Shown here: piece after piece, positions 34,501 to 44,977 of the stretch | Position numbering within the stretch: the first letter of the stretch is position 1 | Layout: each line of letters starts with the position of its first letter | Source: Puccinia triticina | Lineage: Eukaryota > Basidiomycota > Pucciniomycetes > Pucciniales > Pucciniaceae | Direction: 5' to 3' | DNA: 64,000 nt | Assembly (NCBI RefSeq): GCF_026914185.1 | Contig: NC_070558.1 | Span: 5,332,001 to 5,396,000, forward strand | The notes under the pieces: generated by a model | What the model saw: only the letters and a program-made list of their open reading frames with translations | Database searches by the model: none | Told to the model about the DNA's origin: nothing | Position numbers and translations under genes: made by a program

Positions 34501-34839
34501 TTCTTCTTGTAAGTTTTAAATAACACCTGTTTGAATGTTTCAGATTGCACCTTTTTTCCGTTTTTTTATTGTACTTTTTAATTTCACCTTGGATTGTGGG
34601 CTTATTATTCTTGTTTTCTATTTTATCCACTCATTCCTACCAAATTCCCCATCTGTTCACCTTTTTGAGTGCCTTGGCATAAATATCCAGGTATATCACA
34701 ATCAGAGTTTCCTGAAAAGAAAAACAAGCCTTTCCCCTTAAAACAGGTCATAAAAAAAAGAAAGGCAAGAGGCTCCCCTGCAGGCTCCAGAAAGGTACAA
34801 AAAATGGAATATTTATTCTCACACAGCATAAATGATTAG
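31573..34839 (+). CDS. Unrecognised large protein, four exons
   Basis: I do not recognise this gene. Exons 31573-31843, 31909-32055, 32136-34508 and 34691-34839 join in phase with GT-AG sites and give about 979 residues. The last junction is optional: without splicing the frame stops at 34517-34519, directly after a perfect GTAAGT. The N-terminal third holds four diverged copies of a motif of type W-(E/K)-(P/S) ... (D/S)GSE(V/I) ... SFD: about residues 27-60 (exon 1), 100-120 (exon 2), 196-220 and 329-350 (exon 3). The C-terminal two thirds are globular-looking, with FSKWFKNILLGKEGG and YLGVIWFSLSLLEYW. The predicted last exon is basic (KKRKAR). No signal peptide or membrane span is visible. 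Codon use is AT-rich (GAA, AAA, TTT), unlike the GC-rich genes nearby. It could be a lineage-specific protein or one of element origin. An upstream exon cannot be excluded. Confidence 0.6.
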
Positions 34840-37252
34840 CTGCCAAAAGCCAGCAAGACTAATGCACCTCAAGCTTGGGTAAGTATATACCAAGAGGCGG
34901 GAAGTATCTCTGTGGTAGAGGCTTGGGACTAAAGTGTGGACTGATCTTAATGGGTTTTTACAATGAAAAACTTGGAAATACATATTTAAATTGCTCTTAA
35001 AAAAAGTATTCATATTTTGATTAAAATCCTACTGGACCATGTTGAAGTTCAGAATCTCAGTTTTCTTGTACGTCTTCTCTTAAGATTTTTCAGAAATTAT
35101 GCCAGCTCCAGCTGGCTACCCACCATCTACCCACCATCTACCCACCATCTACCCACCAACTACCCTTATCTGCCCCCATCTACTCACCCTCCATAATTTT
35201 CACAGGGGCTCATCAGTTTTGACTGGACCCAACTGATGCCCATTTCTGGTCAGCTGTTGCTCAGCTTTGGCTGCCAGCTCATGCTCAGCTTTGGTGCCCA
35301 GCCCTTGCTTAGTTTTGAACCCGTCCTTGCCAAGCTGATTCTCAGATTTAGACCATTCTTGGCTCAGTTGAGACTCAGATTTGGAAAAGCCAATGCTCAT
35401 CTGATTTTCAGCTTTGTATCAATCTTGGACCAGCTGATACTCAGCTTCAGACCACTCCTATAATAACTGATGCACAGCTTTGAACCAGCCTTGGCTCAGC
35501 TGATTATCAGCTTTTGAATAGTATTGGAACAGTTGATTCTGGGCTTTGGAACAGCTTTGGCTCAGCCAATGCTTAGCTTTGGACCAGTGTTAGCTCTCCT
35601 GATGCTGAGCTTTAGAAAATTCTTGGCCCAGCTTATGATAAGCTTTGGACCAGTGTTTTCCTAGCTTATTATCAGCTCTGTACCAGCCTTATGCTCAGAT
35701 TTAGACCTTTTTTGGCTCAGCTTATTCTCATATTGTGAATATTCTTGGTCCAGCTGATGCTTGGCTTTGTATCAGGTGTGGACCAGCCAATGCTCAGCTT
35801 TGGCCCAGGCTTAATCTATTCTCATTTGGCTGTGCATCAGCTGTCCCTGGTAAAAAGGTTAGGATCAGCTGACTGTGCCACATTGAGTGCTCTGGTGCAG
35901 TCCTGAAAGCTCTACATCTGCTGGTAGAGCAGACTTGGAGAACCTCTGTCAGCCATCCACATGTCTTAGAGTATTCATGTTCTTTTGCTAGATTTTTGGG
36001 TTGATTAAGCCTGGGTTTGTGGGCAGGTGATCTAGCCTAGGTTATAATAAGTGGGAAAAAATATCCATTGGGTCATATTCATGTCAATTGATCTGAAACC
36101 AAGCCAAGATTTTCTGACCAGGGCTACTTAGCCCAGACTAATGCAATTGCCAGCCTGGTTAAGTTCCCAGAAATAGTCATCTTGACCCAACAAATGTGAA
36201 TGCTCTTAACCAGTATTAATGTAACCATCACCGCATCATGTTATTGTTTTGCTGTTCAAAAATCAACTCCACCTTCCTTGGATTTTAGAGCTTTTGCTGC
36301 TCCTGTGTTTATCCATGTCAGCAATCAGCAGGGAAGATTGGCTTCAACCAATCATGTTGAACGGAACCAGGGACTGAAACAGCAAGGGCTGCCAAAACTC
36401 ATTGTGGATATAATTTCAGTGAGGAAAAGGAAAGTGAGAAACTGTTAGGCTGTAGTAATGGGCTGCTTGGTAGAAGCATAGCTGCACGCTAGCATAAAAA
36501 GATTACATACAGGCTATTGAATGACTTCCTGTCAAGCCCAGAGCCTCCCAGATCTCAATTCACACAAACAAACTCTCAATTTTCAGTAAAAATGAGAAAG
36601 TTTTCCTAAGCCTGTAGTTCATTCATTTGTGTGCTGTTTGTTGACATTGTTTTGGTAGGTGTCTCAATTTAGGGGTTAGAGGGGCATCTAGCACTCTCTA
36701 AATGGCAGCTGGAAGTCATCCATTTAGATTACCAAGGACGGGGAATACTTGGATGAAAATCAGCAGTGTTTTCCTTACAAACCACCATTAGGCAATGGAA
36801 CTGACCAAAAAATGACAACCAAAGGCAAGTTAGATATGTATATACATCCGATTCAGTGTGTAGAGGAGACTGTATTGGTGGATTATCTCATCCCCAGGGC
36901 CTCCCCCCCCCCCCCCCCCCCCCCCAGAAGGTCAGGGTACATAGTTGAGACCTCGAGGGAAAACTTCAAAATACAATATTGGAAAATGGGCCTTTCAACT
37001 GATCTTGTAATAACTGGGCCTGCCGAGTCATTCAAAGAAAGGATTTCGAAGTAGTCAACCACTGAACAACTGTCCTTCAAGCTAGGCAGAAATGGTTTGA
37101 GATCTCAGGAGTGGACTAACCTTCATGGACAACGTGTCTATGGAAACGGATCCAGTCTTTCCGACGAGTACGAGTAGAAAGGGCGGTGTGAAATTGAGAC
37201 GCAACTGACCGAGCTGAAGCGTCGAAGAGAATACAAAGAGTTCGCTGAGAGT
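34840..37252. other. Intergenic region with minisatellite and dispersed repeat
   Basis: A CTACCCACCAT microsatellite is at 35115-35175 and a degenerate minisatellite at 35215-35830 (separate entry). 36522-36730 resembles 50588-50780 (GACTTCCTGT, CAGTAAAAA, CCTAAGCCTG, AGTTCATTC, TAGGTGTCT in the same order). A 23-C run lies at 36903-36925. No supported gene. Confidence 0.5.
35215..35830. repeat. Degenerate minisatellite, CAGCTTTGGACCAG-type units
   Basis: About 15-20 imperfect units based on TTGGCTCAGCTGATGCTCAGCTTTGGACCAG, variable in length. The GCTCAGCTTTGG core is the most conserved part. An open frame across the first part (35236-35463) reflects the repeat. Confidence 0.8.
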
Positions 37253-37600
37253 TCACTGAGCCTTGAGGATTCCAACTTGAATTTCACGGCAGATAAAAGA
37301 CGTGCGACGAACCTCACAAACGGCATCGAGGTTACGAACTTCACGGGCTACTTCGGTTTTCGAGGTAGATGAAAACGGACGTTGGTAGCAATCTTCGCGC
37401 CACAGACCGCTGGCGATAGCGGCAGCGATTTTGGCCTGATCACTGCCGTCCGACTGCTCGTCCTCGTCCGCAACGATCGCACTGGGATGGATATGGAAGG
37501 CCACAACTCGTCCGTCGAGGGTGATCAGCGCCGCTAGAAAGGTCTTCGGGGTAACTACTTGGGCGAGCAAGCTCGTCGTTCCTTCGATGTTGAGCAGCAT
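37253..37600 (-). CDS. Roadblock/LC7-domain protein, LAMTOR2-like
   Basis: Predicted 115 residues from the ATG at 37600 to the stop at 37253, close to the ~125 of LAMTOR2. Sequence features match the roadblock fold of that family: an N-terminal helix SLLAQV, the strand pair AALITLDGRVVAF, then after an acidic insertion DQAKIAAAIASGLW (LAMTOR2 has VTAAIASNIW), and near the end VGILKAQ, comparable to GMLKAKA. LAMTOR2 is a subunit of the Ragulator/EGO scaffold that anchors Rag GTPases at the lysosome or vacuole for TORC1 signalling. The C-terminus ends about a dozen residues early, and an acidic DEDEQSDGSD loop is inserted. The frame is open upstream, so an ATG at 37657 is an alternative start; I chose 37600 by family length. 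Divergent from chk1 with a 429-bp gap. Homology is by eye. Confidence 0.55.
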   Translation of the reverse strand: MLLNIEGTTSLLAQVVTPKTFLAALITLDGRVVAFHIHPSAIVADEDEQSDGSDQAKIAAAIASGLWREDCYQRPFSSTSKTEVAREVRNLDAVCEVRRTSFICREIQVGILKAQ

Positions 37601-38029
37601 AAAATTGTTTTGTCGGTGCTTGGCCGCCCTGTCCTCCCGCGTCGGCTCGACACACATCTGCGCAGCCGCTTCAGGGGTCTCACTGCGCAGGAGAACCGGG
37701 CTATCCGTGACTTGGCGGTCCCGGTTTCCGGCTTGCAAGTCCTTCTTGGCCCACAAGCGAGACTTTGCTGGTCGATAGATGAGCCTCAGCTGTTGCAACA
37801 GGGAGGATACATTTTTTGGTGCTTGGCCGACAGATGTACAGATAAAGGATATACATAGTACATATTTACATAAATTTACATATTTTACAAAGTGGAGTTG
37901 AGTGTGAATTTGTAAGGGAGGCGGCGCCCTTTGTTCAGTGACCCCAGGAGATGTATGCGTGTCTGACTCCCATCTGGCGGAGACCCCAAAAATAACGACG
38001 ATTGGCGAGACAATACTCAGTTCAGCACC

Positions 38030-40579
38030 ATGGCCTACGCCAACTCACCATACCCCCCAATCAAAGGTTACTCAATTGGTCCAGACATCGCCGAGGTAAG
38101 TAAGCGATGCCTGATTGGTAATCTCCACCACAAAACACTGAAGCTTGTTTCATCCTTCTGGACTTCAGGGTGGATTCTCCAAGTAAGCGGTCGCTCGATT
38201 CGGAGAGGAAACTCGTAACAGACCGGTGGCTGGCAAGACAGATGGATTGACTCTTCATGTCCGATCATCCAGGGTGTATAAGGCATTCAATCCAGACAAA
38301 CCACCCCCATGTATAGCCGCAATCAAGGTGATCTCGCTGGTCAACGCATCTTCTGGACCGACGTTGGATGAACAATCCTTCAAGAGAATCAAGAAAGAGA
38401 TCAAGGTTCACTCGGCATTAAAACACGCAAATATCTTGGAACTAATCGATAGCGTCGAGGACCAGGAGGGGATCCCAAGTCGGAAGATCCCCCCTGCCTT
38501 CTACATTATTCTGGAGTATGCCGTCGGTGGCGATCTGTTCGATCAACTAGGTATTCTATCCTCTCCTCTTTTTAGAAGCAGCAATGAACCTGATCCTTAG
38601 ACATTTCTCACGTCAGTTCCGGATGTTGGTCTTTGTAACGACGATGAAGTGATCCACTTTTACTTTCGTCAATTAATGTCAGGTCTTGTAAGTGTCTCCA
38701 GAAATATCGATTAAGTTGATTTTATTATAAATAAATGCAGCCCATCAGGCAAGAAAAAAACTGAATCTTTCCTCGTGTTTCACAGCACTTCTGTCATTCC
38801 AAGGGAGTGGTTCATCGCGACCTGAAGCCCGAAAATATCCTGGTGAGTATCTTAATCATGGAAGGATGAAGAAACTATATGAACATCAGGGTTTTTCATT
38901 TGTTGATTTGTTTCTTAGTTAGATGGACGAGGGAACCTATTGATCTCCGATTTTGGTCTTTGTTCCGTCTACAAATACAACGGAAAAGAAAGACTGTTAA
39001 CAGAGGTATGCGGGAGTGCACCCTACGCGGCACCAGAAGTAAGTACGCGTCCAACAGTTTATCCGACAATTTCAAATGCCCGCAATCGTCGTCTGGATGA
39101 AGGACCTGTCTGACCAAATTTCAACCTGTCCAGTTGGCCCTTGGGCGACCTTATCATGGGCCTGCTATCGATCTTTGGTCTTCCGGTATCATACTCTACG
39201 TGCTTCTTGTAGGCAGTACGTCAATTACTATATCACATTTATTTTTGAAAGTTGTGATCCCTCAAATGTCCGGCGCATGCTCTCCTCTGCCAGATACCCC
39301 ATGGGATAACCCGACGCTGGAGAGTCCCGAGTTTGCATCTTATGTCAGAGGAGTCATCTGGAACATGGATCCTTGGTGTCGAATAAAACCAGAGCTGAAG
39401 GGTCAGTCCAATCAATCTCAACTTTCCTTTCGGGCTTCCACTTCTTTCTGTAGGCATGCTGACATGATCTAGCAAATGTTTCCAAAAAAAAGCTTTGTTG
39501 CAAGAGCTGATGAATATCGATCCCGAGATGAGAATAACGATGTCTCAGTTGGTCAAAAACCCTTGGTTCAGGATGTAAGCATGATTTACCATGCCGCTTG
39601 AACCTCACAGATCTCACAGGCACGTTCTCTGTTGACAATACTCAATTCAAACAATATTTGATTTCAAAAAAATAGGAAAAATCCGTTGATGAATGCCGAA
39701 GGTCTTACGAAGTCCGGCGCGAACTTAGCAGTCAGACTAGCTAAACAACGAGGTGAACTTGAAGGCAGGCATGAGGAAGACGAAGTCAGAAAATTGCAAG
39801 TGATTCCCTCAAACATGCCTAAAATTTTCTTGATGTCTTACGGACGGCTCAACCCAATCTTTCTCTTGTGATGACAGAGCCTCGGAACTAGTCAATACAC
39901 CCGCCATCGAGGTTTCCCTAGATGGGGATCCCTCAAACGTTCAACTGTCTCAAGAAATCGGCCAATCTCAACTTGGTACTCGGTTCAAGAACGATTTGAA
40001 TATGAATCCCACCCAACCGTTTTCTTGCACTGTCAGGCTATTTGTGAGTTACAAAACGTATTTTTTTTTGTAATCTGCGGAGAAGTTATTAATCGCTGTG
40101 CCTCTATCTATTGGTTACTTCGACAGACTGCAGATCCCGTCTTGGCATCTCAAAAAATGCAACATGCAAATTTATCGACGATGTTCATTTCGGAGTCGCC
40201 AATCGAAGAGCTGATCGAAGCCTTCAGGGAAGCATTAGATATCCTCAGCGTGAAGCATCAAGCGAAGCCCTTAAACCCGCCCACCGATGGCGAAAGCGAC
40301 AACAATTCGGGCGTGAAGATCACCGTGTCATTTATCGATAACCGGAAACAGAAGCTGATGGGCTCGTTGCGGATCGAGCCAATCGTCCCGATCGAAGGTG
40401 CCCTGGGACGTTCGACGGCTACCGACGGGATGGACGTCGACGAGACTGAGATGGAAAACAACCCCAAATGGGGCGTCGTCTTCAAGCGCAGAAAAGGCGA
40501 TGTCCTGCAGTGGAAGAAGAAGTATGAGGAGCTCGTCCGACTGCTCCCTCCTGGGCTTATGGTGTCCAATTCCGCTTGA
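38030..40579 (+). CDS. chk1: Checkpoint kinase Chk1
   Basis: Serine/threonine kinase of the DNA damage checkpoint. Exons: 38030-38095, 38169-38182, 38273-38550, 38617-38687, 38786-38842, 38919-39038, 39134-39215, 39294-39401, 39493-39574, 39676-39752, 39880-40043, 40127-40579; about 523 residues. Kinase motifs in order: glycine loop GGFSKV (spanning the 14-nt exon), AAIKV lysine, [12 protein letters not shown], catalytic [13 protein letters not shown], the Chk1-type [29 protein letters not shown], and [13 protein letters not shown]. The C-terminal region carries a KA1-like segment ([51 protein letters not shown]), as expected for Chk1's regulatory domain. The 10/11 junction is unsettled: keeping the coding-looking stretch up to 39799 puts exon 11 out of frame, whereas a donor at 39753 restores frame but drops 16 codons. 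The identity is firm; that junction is not. Confidence 0.92.
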
Positions 40580-41004
40580 AGGAGAAAAACAAATCCAGGG
40601 ATATTGTTTCTAATTTTTCTGTGTCGATAACATCCTATACTCGTCGATTATTCAATGTGAATGGGATTCAAACGCCTGTTGGGCCGGCGGAACGTGAAGC
40701 CCAGGACGGGTGTCTGTAAATAAACCTTTGTTGTACACAGCCTTCCTTCAAACTTGTTTATTTACATACACCTTGGTCAAGGTGAAAGGTCCGTGCTCAA
40801 CAGATGAAAATTTAGTCGATAAAAGTTATATATCCTTCTGCTCGGGCTCAATCAAAACACTGGTTTAACTTGTATTGATAGCCTGAATAATCTTGGATTT
40901 CACCACCCCAAAGTTGAATCCTGAGATACATGACGATAAAGGTGGCATGACAATGGCTCTATATACCCTTTGGGCGCCGATCCAATCATCGTTTCTCCTA
41001 ATTT
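40580..41004. other. chk1 3' flank
   Basis: The 3' untranslated and intergenic DNA of chk1. I see no further gene. AT content rises after 40600. Confidence 0.5.
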
Positions 41005-42398
41005 CACCACCCGCAAACGGGTGTGGTTTTCTCCGCAGCCACACCCAGTGGTTTTCCTGCGGAACTCGCGCGGCCCCCCGAAAACTCGTGCGGCCCCCGG
41101 ACCCCCTAGCTGCATATCATTCGGGGTCCTTATGGGGCCGACCGGTCATCAGCATAAATCTCGATGACCGGCGAGCTGGCTGGTCATTGAGGTTGTATAA
41201 ATGTACCTCAATGACCATCTGAACGGTCATCGAGCTATACATAAACCTCGATGACCGGCCAGCTGGCTGGTCATTGAGGTACATAGTACCTTGATGACCG
41301 GAGCCGACCGATCATCAAGGCATAAACCTCGATGACCGGAGCCGGCCGGTCATCTGTATACTTCGATGACCATCTCAATTGAACGGTCATCGAGGTGTGG
41401 TATTCAGATGACTGGCCGGCTCCGGTCATTGAGGTCCTTGATGACCGGTCGGCTCCGGTCATCAAGGACCTCAATGACCTCAATTACCGGAGCCGGCCGG
41501 TCATCTGGATACCACACCTCGATGACCGTCTCAATTGAACGGTCATCGAGGTGTATGCCTTGATGGCCGGTCGGCTCCGGTCATCAAGGACCTCGATGAC
41601 CGGAGCCGGCCAGTCATCTGAATACCACACCTCGATGACCGTCTCAATGGGACGGTCATCGAGGTTTATGCCTTGATGACCGGTCGGCTCCGGTCATCAA
41701 GGACCTCAATGACCGGAGCCAGCTGGACATCTGGATACCACACCCATCGAGGTGTATGCGTTGATGAACTGTCAGCTCCGGTCATCGATACACCGCAATG
41801 ACCGGCCAGCTGGCTGGCCCTTGAGGTACATATTTAGGTACCTTGATGACTGGAGCCGACCGGTCTTCAACGCATACACCTTGATGACCGTTCAATTGAG
41901 ACGGTCATCGAGAACGGTCATCGAGGTGTGGTATCCAGATGACCGGCCGGCTCCGGTCATTGAGGTCCTTGATGACCGGAGCCGACCGGTCATCAAGGCA
42001 TACACCTCGATGACCGTTCAATTGAGACGGTCATCGAGGTGTGGTATTCAGATGACCGGCCGGCTCCGGTCATCGAGGTCCTTGATGACCGGAGCCGACC
42101 GGTCATCAAACCTCGATGACCGTTCAATTGAGACGGTCATCGAGGTGTATGCCTTGATGACCGGCCGGCTCCGGTCATCAAGAGCCGACCGGTCATCAAA
42201 GCATACACCTTGATGACCGTTCGATCGAGACGGTCATCGAGGTGTATGCCTTGATGACCGGTCGGCCCCACAAGCACCCCGAATGATATGCAGCTAGGGG
42301 GTCCGGGGGCCGCACGAGTTTTCGGGGGGCCGCGCGAGTTCCGCGCGAAAACCACTGGGTGTGGCTGCGCAGGAAACCACACCCATATGCGGGTGGTG
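41005..42398. mobile_element. Long-TIR element (CACC termini) filled with palindromes, 3-bp TSD
   Basis: About 140-bp terminal inverted repeats: CACCACCCGCAAACGGGTG at 41005 against CGGGTGGTG ending at 42398. The arms share CACACCCAGTGGTTTTC, CTCGCGCGGCCCCCCGAAAA and AGCTGCATATCATTCGGGG. TTT flanks both ends (41002-41004 and 42399-42401). The interior 41145-42255 is an array of GATGACCGG palindromes. There is no coding sequence, so it is non-autonomous. CAC-terminated ends with a 3-bp duplication suggest the CACTA group, tentatively. The right end lies three bases from a tRNA gene. Confidence 0.8.
41145..42255. repeat. GATGACCGG palindrome array inside the long-TIR element
   Basis: About 25-30 units such as GATGACCGGAGCCGGCCGGTCATC and GATGACCGTTCAATTGAGACGG alternate, each self-complementary, linked by GAGGTGTATGCCTT or GAGGTCCTT. 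Both orientations occur. Confidence 0.85.
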
Positions 42399-42401
42399 TT
42401 T

Positions 42402-42486
42402 GGCACTGTAGCTCAGTTGGTAGAGCACATGCTTAACACCGCTTCGAGATCGCATGTTGTCGTCGGTTCGAGCCCGGCCAGAGTCA
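42402..42486 (+). tRNA. tRNA-Val(AAC), intron-containing
   Basis: Box A TAGCTCAGTTGGTAGAGC and box B GGTTCGAGCC are perfect. The anticodon stem CATGC/GCATG encloses TT-AAC-A, a 12-nt insert, then C; the insert sits one base 3' of the anticodon, the canonical intron site. The mature tRNA would be 73 nt. The acceptor GGCACTG/CAGAGTC has one A-A mismatch and one G-U pair, shared with the other two copies. A T7 terminator follows at 42487-42493. Confidence 0.85.
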
Positions 42487-42984
42487 TTTTTTTGCTACCA
42501 TGGAACTCTTCATGGGGAAGATGGGGTTCGAGTTTTTTTCATAGTTTTTAATGGCTCTCTGGTGAGCAATTCACTACTGCATGACTTTCCTTTGCTGTGA
42601 ATTAGCAAGTTGCCATTTATGATTCTCAACAAATACAACTCCGAGTTCGGCCGTCCAAGACCCTCCCTGTGGTTGTCCTGTACCGGTGGATAGCTTCACA
42701 ATCTACTCACCGCCGTGGCATGGCTGTCTGATCAGGGCTTCTCTCCTGAGGCCGCAGCGTTGTTCTCTTATCGCTTTCTATGTATTCATGGCGGCAGGGC
42801 TCACTTAACCTCATTGATAAGCTACGCGGCAGGGTTTTAAAAGAGGTTGCCTCTATCGCTGATTTGCATTTTGCCATTCATACAATACCACTCGCAGGAC
42901 TCCAGGAGATCCAAACCACCTTCCATTTTTCTGATTTACGAATAGTTCCAGGCGCCAGCTAGAAATCCATCGTCAGCAACAGAC
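42487..42984. other. Spacer with a possible gene remnant
   Basis: The frame at 42780-42960 reads WRQGSLNLIDKLRGRV and ADLHFAIHTIPLAGLQEI, which looks like former coding sequence. Upstream stops break it, and no family is recognised. Confidence 0.35.
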
Positions 42985-43523
42985 ATGCACTTGTCCATCT
43001 GGATTAGGTTTTTGGTGATCACCATGGCCCGCCAGAATCAAGCAGTACCAGCCAAGTCGGACCCACCCTTTCCAACTGCTGCTTGCATAAACGAAGTTCA
43101 GTATATATTCTTTTGTGTGAGACAGCTTACCGACCAAGAGCATGTACTATTCGGCGCGGAGGACCTGAGAGGTAAGCCGCTTCTGTTTTTCTTCTCTTCT
43201 TTTCAGCTTTAACCTTTTCACCCATGATTCTCTCTATTAGTTGCGATCAAGGCACCGTTGGTCCCCGGTCGTCACATGTACCGTTACCGCTACTGCAATA
43301 ACGTCGAAATCTCCAATTCTGTTGCCACCCAGGCATACTGCTGCCTTTTAACAGAAACATGGAGCACTCATCAGACGGGCGTAAGTTTCAAACCGCGGTC
43401 TGACTTGGAACCCATCGTTCAACTTCTCTGACCACTGATTTCCCTGATTTGACACAGATGTTTCTTACATTCGGCTCCCTTCTCCGAAAAGAATGCAAGC
43501 CACACCGAATGTCGATGACTTAA
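42985..43523 (+). CDS. Small cysteine-containing protein, possibly secreted
   Basis: Three exons (42985-43171, 43241-43380, 43458-43523) with canonical GT-AG introns and consistent phases give 130 residues. The N-terminus MHLSIWIRFLVITMARQNQA has a hydrophobic stretch broken by one Arg, followed by AVPA, a possible signal peptidase site; this is only a moderate signal peptide. Six cysteines follow (AACIN, FFCVR, RYCNN, AYCC, KECK), including [YF]-x-C arrangements reported for candidate rust and mildew effectors. No enzyme domain is seen. The small size, cysteines, introns and repeat-rich setting fit a lineage-specific secreted protein, but this is inference, and a non-secreted hypothetical protein is equally possible. 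Confidence 0.5.
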
Positions 43524-44212
43524 CCAAGTCCCTCTATTGGAGGGGGGCACCCTGCCGCAGGGACCTTCCGAGAGAGGGACTTCGTGCGAACTGAAGTCAC
43601 CCCCACAGGAGTAGAGAGTTAGGAAAACTGCATCTTTCAATCCTTCCTGGCCACACCATTTCTTGTTGTGCAATTGAGGTTTAGGGAGCAAAAAATGCAA
43701 AAAAAGATGGAATTTGTTTCTACACATGTGTTTCTTAATTTTTGGGGGGGCCTGGAGCTCCCTTTGAAGTCCTTTCTTGTGACTGACATGTGTCCCGCTT
43801 CATCAGGTGTTATACATCTTGCACTTTACAGCATCCAAAACCCATGAGGTTACAATTCTGATTGCAGACCAACCAGATTGGTTGAGGATTGGAAAATGGG
43901 ACAAAGTAAGACAGCTTGGGCCCTCCCAGAAATGGAAAACATTGTGAAAACTCCCCACCAAAAGGGCTGATTATTTACTCCCACGGAATTGACATAGCCT
44001 GAAAGTCCTGACTTCAGAGGGCCCCTGCCCTCTGATTGGGGTCTTCGTTAAGCTAGTATGGTTTCCACCCTCTGATTAGGTTCCTAGTCAAGCTAGTATG
44101 GTTTCCACCCTCTGATTATGGTCTTATTCAAGTTACTTTATACTTACTCCTGGCTTCCAATGATGGTGGGTAGTCACCGCTACAGTCACCAGGGGGGAAT
44201 CCGTGGCACTTC
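43524..44212. other. Repeat-rich spacer
   Basis: CCCTCTGATT(A/G)(T/G)G repeats about three times at 44020-44130. 44177-44212 (CACCAGGGGGGAATCCGTGGCACTTC) matches the complement of 47508-47553, an element end interrupted here by the insertion at 44213. No gene. Confidence 0.5.
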
Positions 44213-44680
44213 AGGACCCAGGAAACCCCCTGTAAATGACCGTAACAAAAATGTATGAATTTTTTGGCAAAAACCCAAAATGGTAGGCACAAAAATGGTA
44301 TGAATGGGCGTTTTTGGCCTCAATGGTAAGCACTTCAAGTGTATGAAATTTTTCCTGGGTACAAGAGGGTAGTAACTAAGATGTATGAAATTCCTGAGAG
44401 TGCACCAGAAAAACCCGTAGCCCTCCCTCCCTCAGCAGCACAGCTTGGCTTATTTTTGGTACCCCAGTGCCCCACCTTGGCAGCGCACCCCAGGTTTTTT
44501 TTTTTTTGCACCCCCCCCCCCTCGGCAGGAATGCCGGTAGGCATGGAAAATGTATGAAAATTTGGGAAATCCTCAAAGCATACGCACAAAACGTGTATGA
44601 ATGAGGTCAAAAAATGTATGAATTTTGTCAAAATTCTGGATTTTAGGTTACGGTCATTTATAAGGGGTTTCCTGGGTCCT
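44213..44680. mobile_element. 468-bp MITE with 8-bp TSD
   Basis: TIRs AGGACCCAGGAAACCCC...GACCGTAAC and its complement GTTACGGTCATTTATAAGGGG...TGGGTCCT, about 33 bp. GGCACTTC is duplicated at 44205-44212 and 44681-44688. The 8-bp size indicates a hAT-type relative. The interior contains several ATGTATGAA words on both sides, plus a run of T and C. Confidence 0.88.
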
Positions 44681-44977
44681 GGCACTTCCCACAGAGTGCC
44701 ATATCATAATTCCATCAGACCGGGGGACTGATGTCATGCTGGATTTAACCATAACTCTTGTATAACTTTTTACCCTATGGCAACAATCACTGAAGCCCAA
44801 TTTATGCACAAATATCTGTTGATCAAATGTTTCATTAGGGATCATCTGGAGAGGACAATGTATTTATTTCATGAAGATCCCCATGTTCAACCAATGATGA
44901 GGTCGATTCTGGGCCCCCTTGGGTAAGACAAAATTCAGCTTCTTGATTTGTGATTGAATCAACAAGCACTTTCCAAG

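Noticed and set aside
34509..34544. 35-nt intron at the end of the unknown gene
   Set aside because: Too short compared with other introns here; the acceptor at 34690 gives a more coherent last exon.
41271..42213. ORFs rich in MTGADRSSR-type repeats
   Set aside because: Products of the palindromic array inside the long-TIR element.
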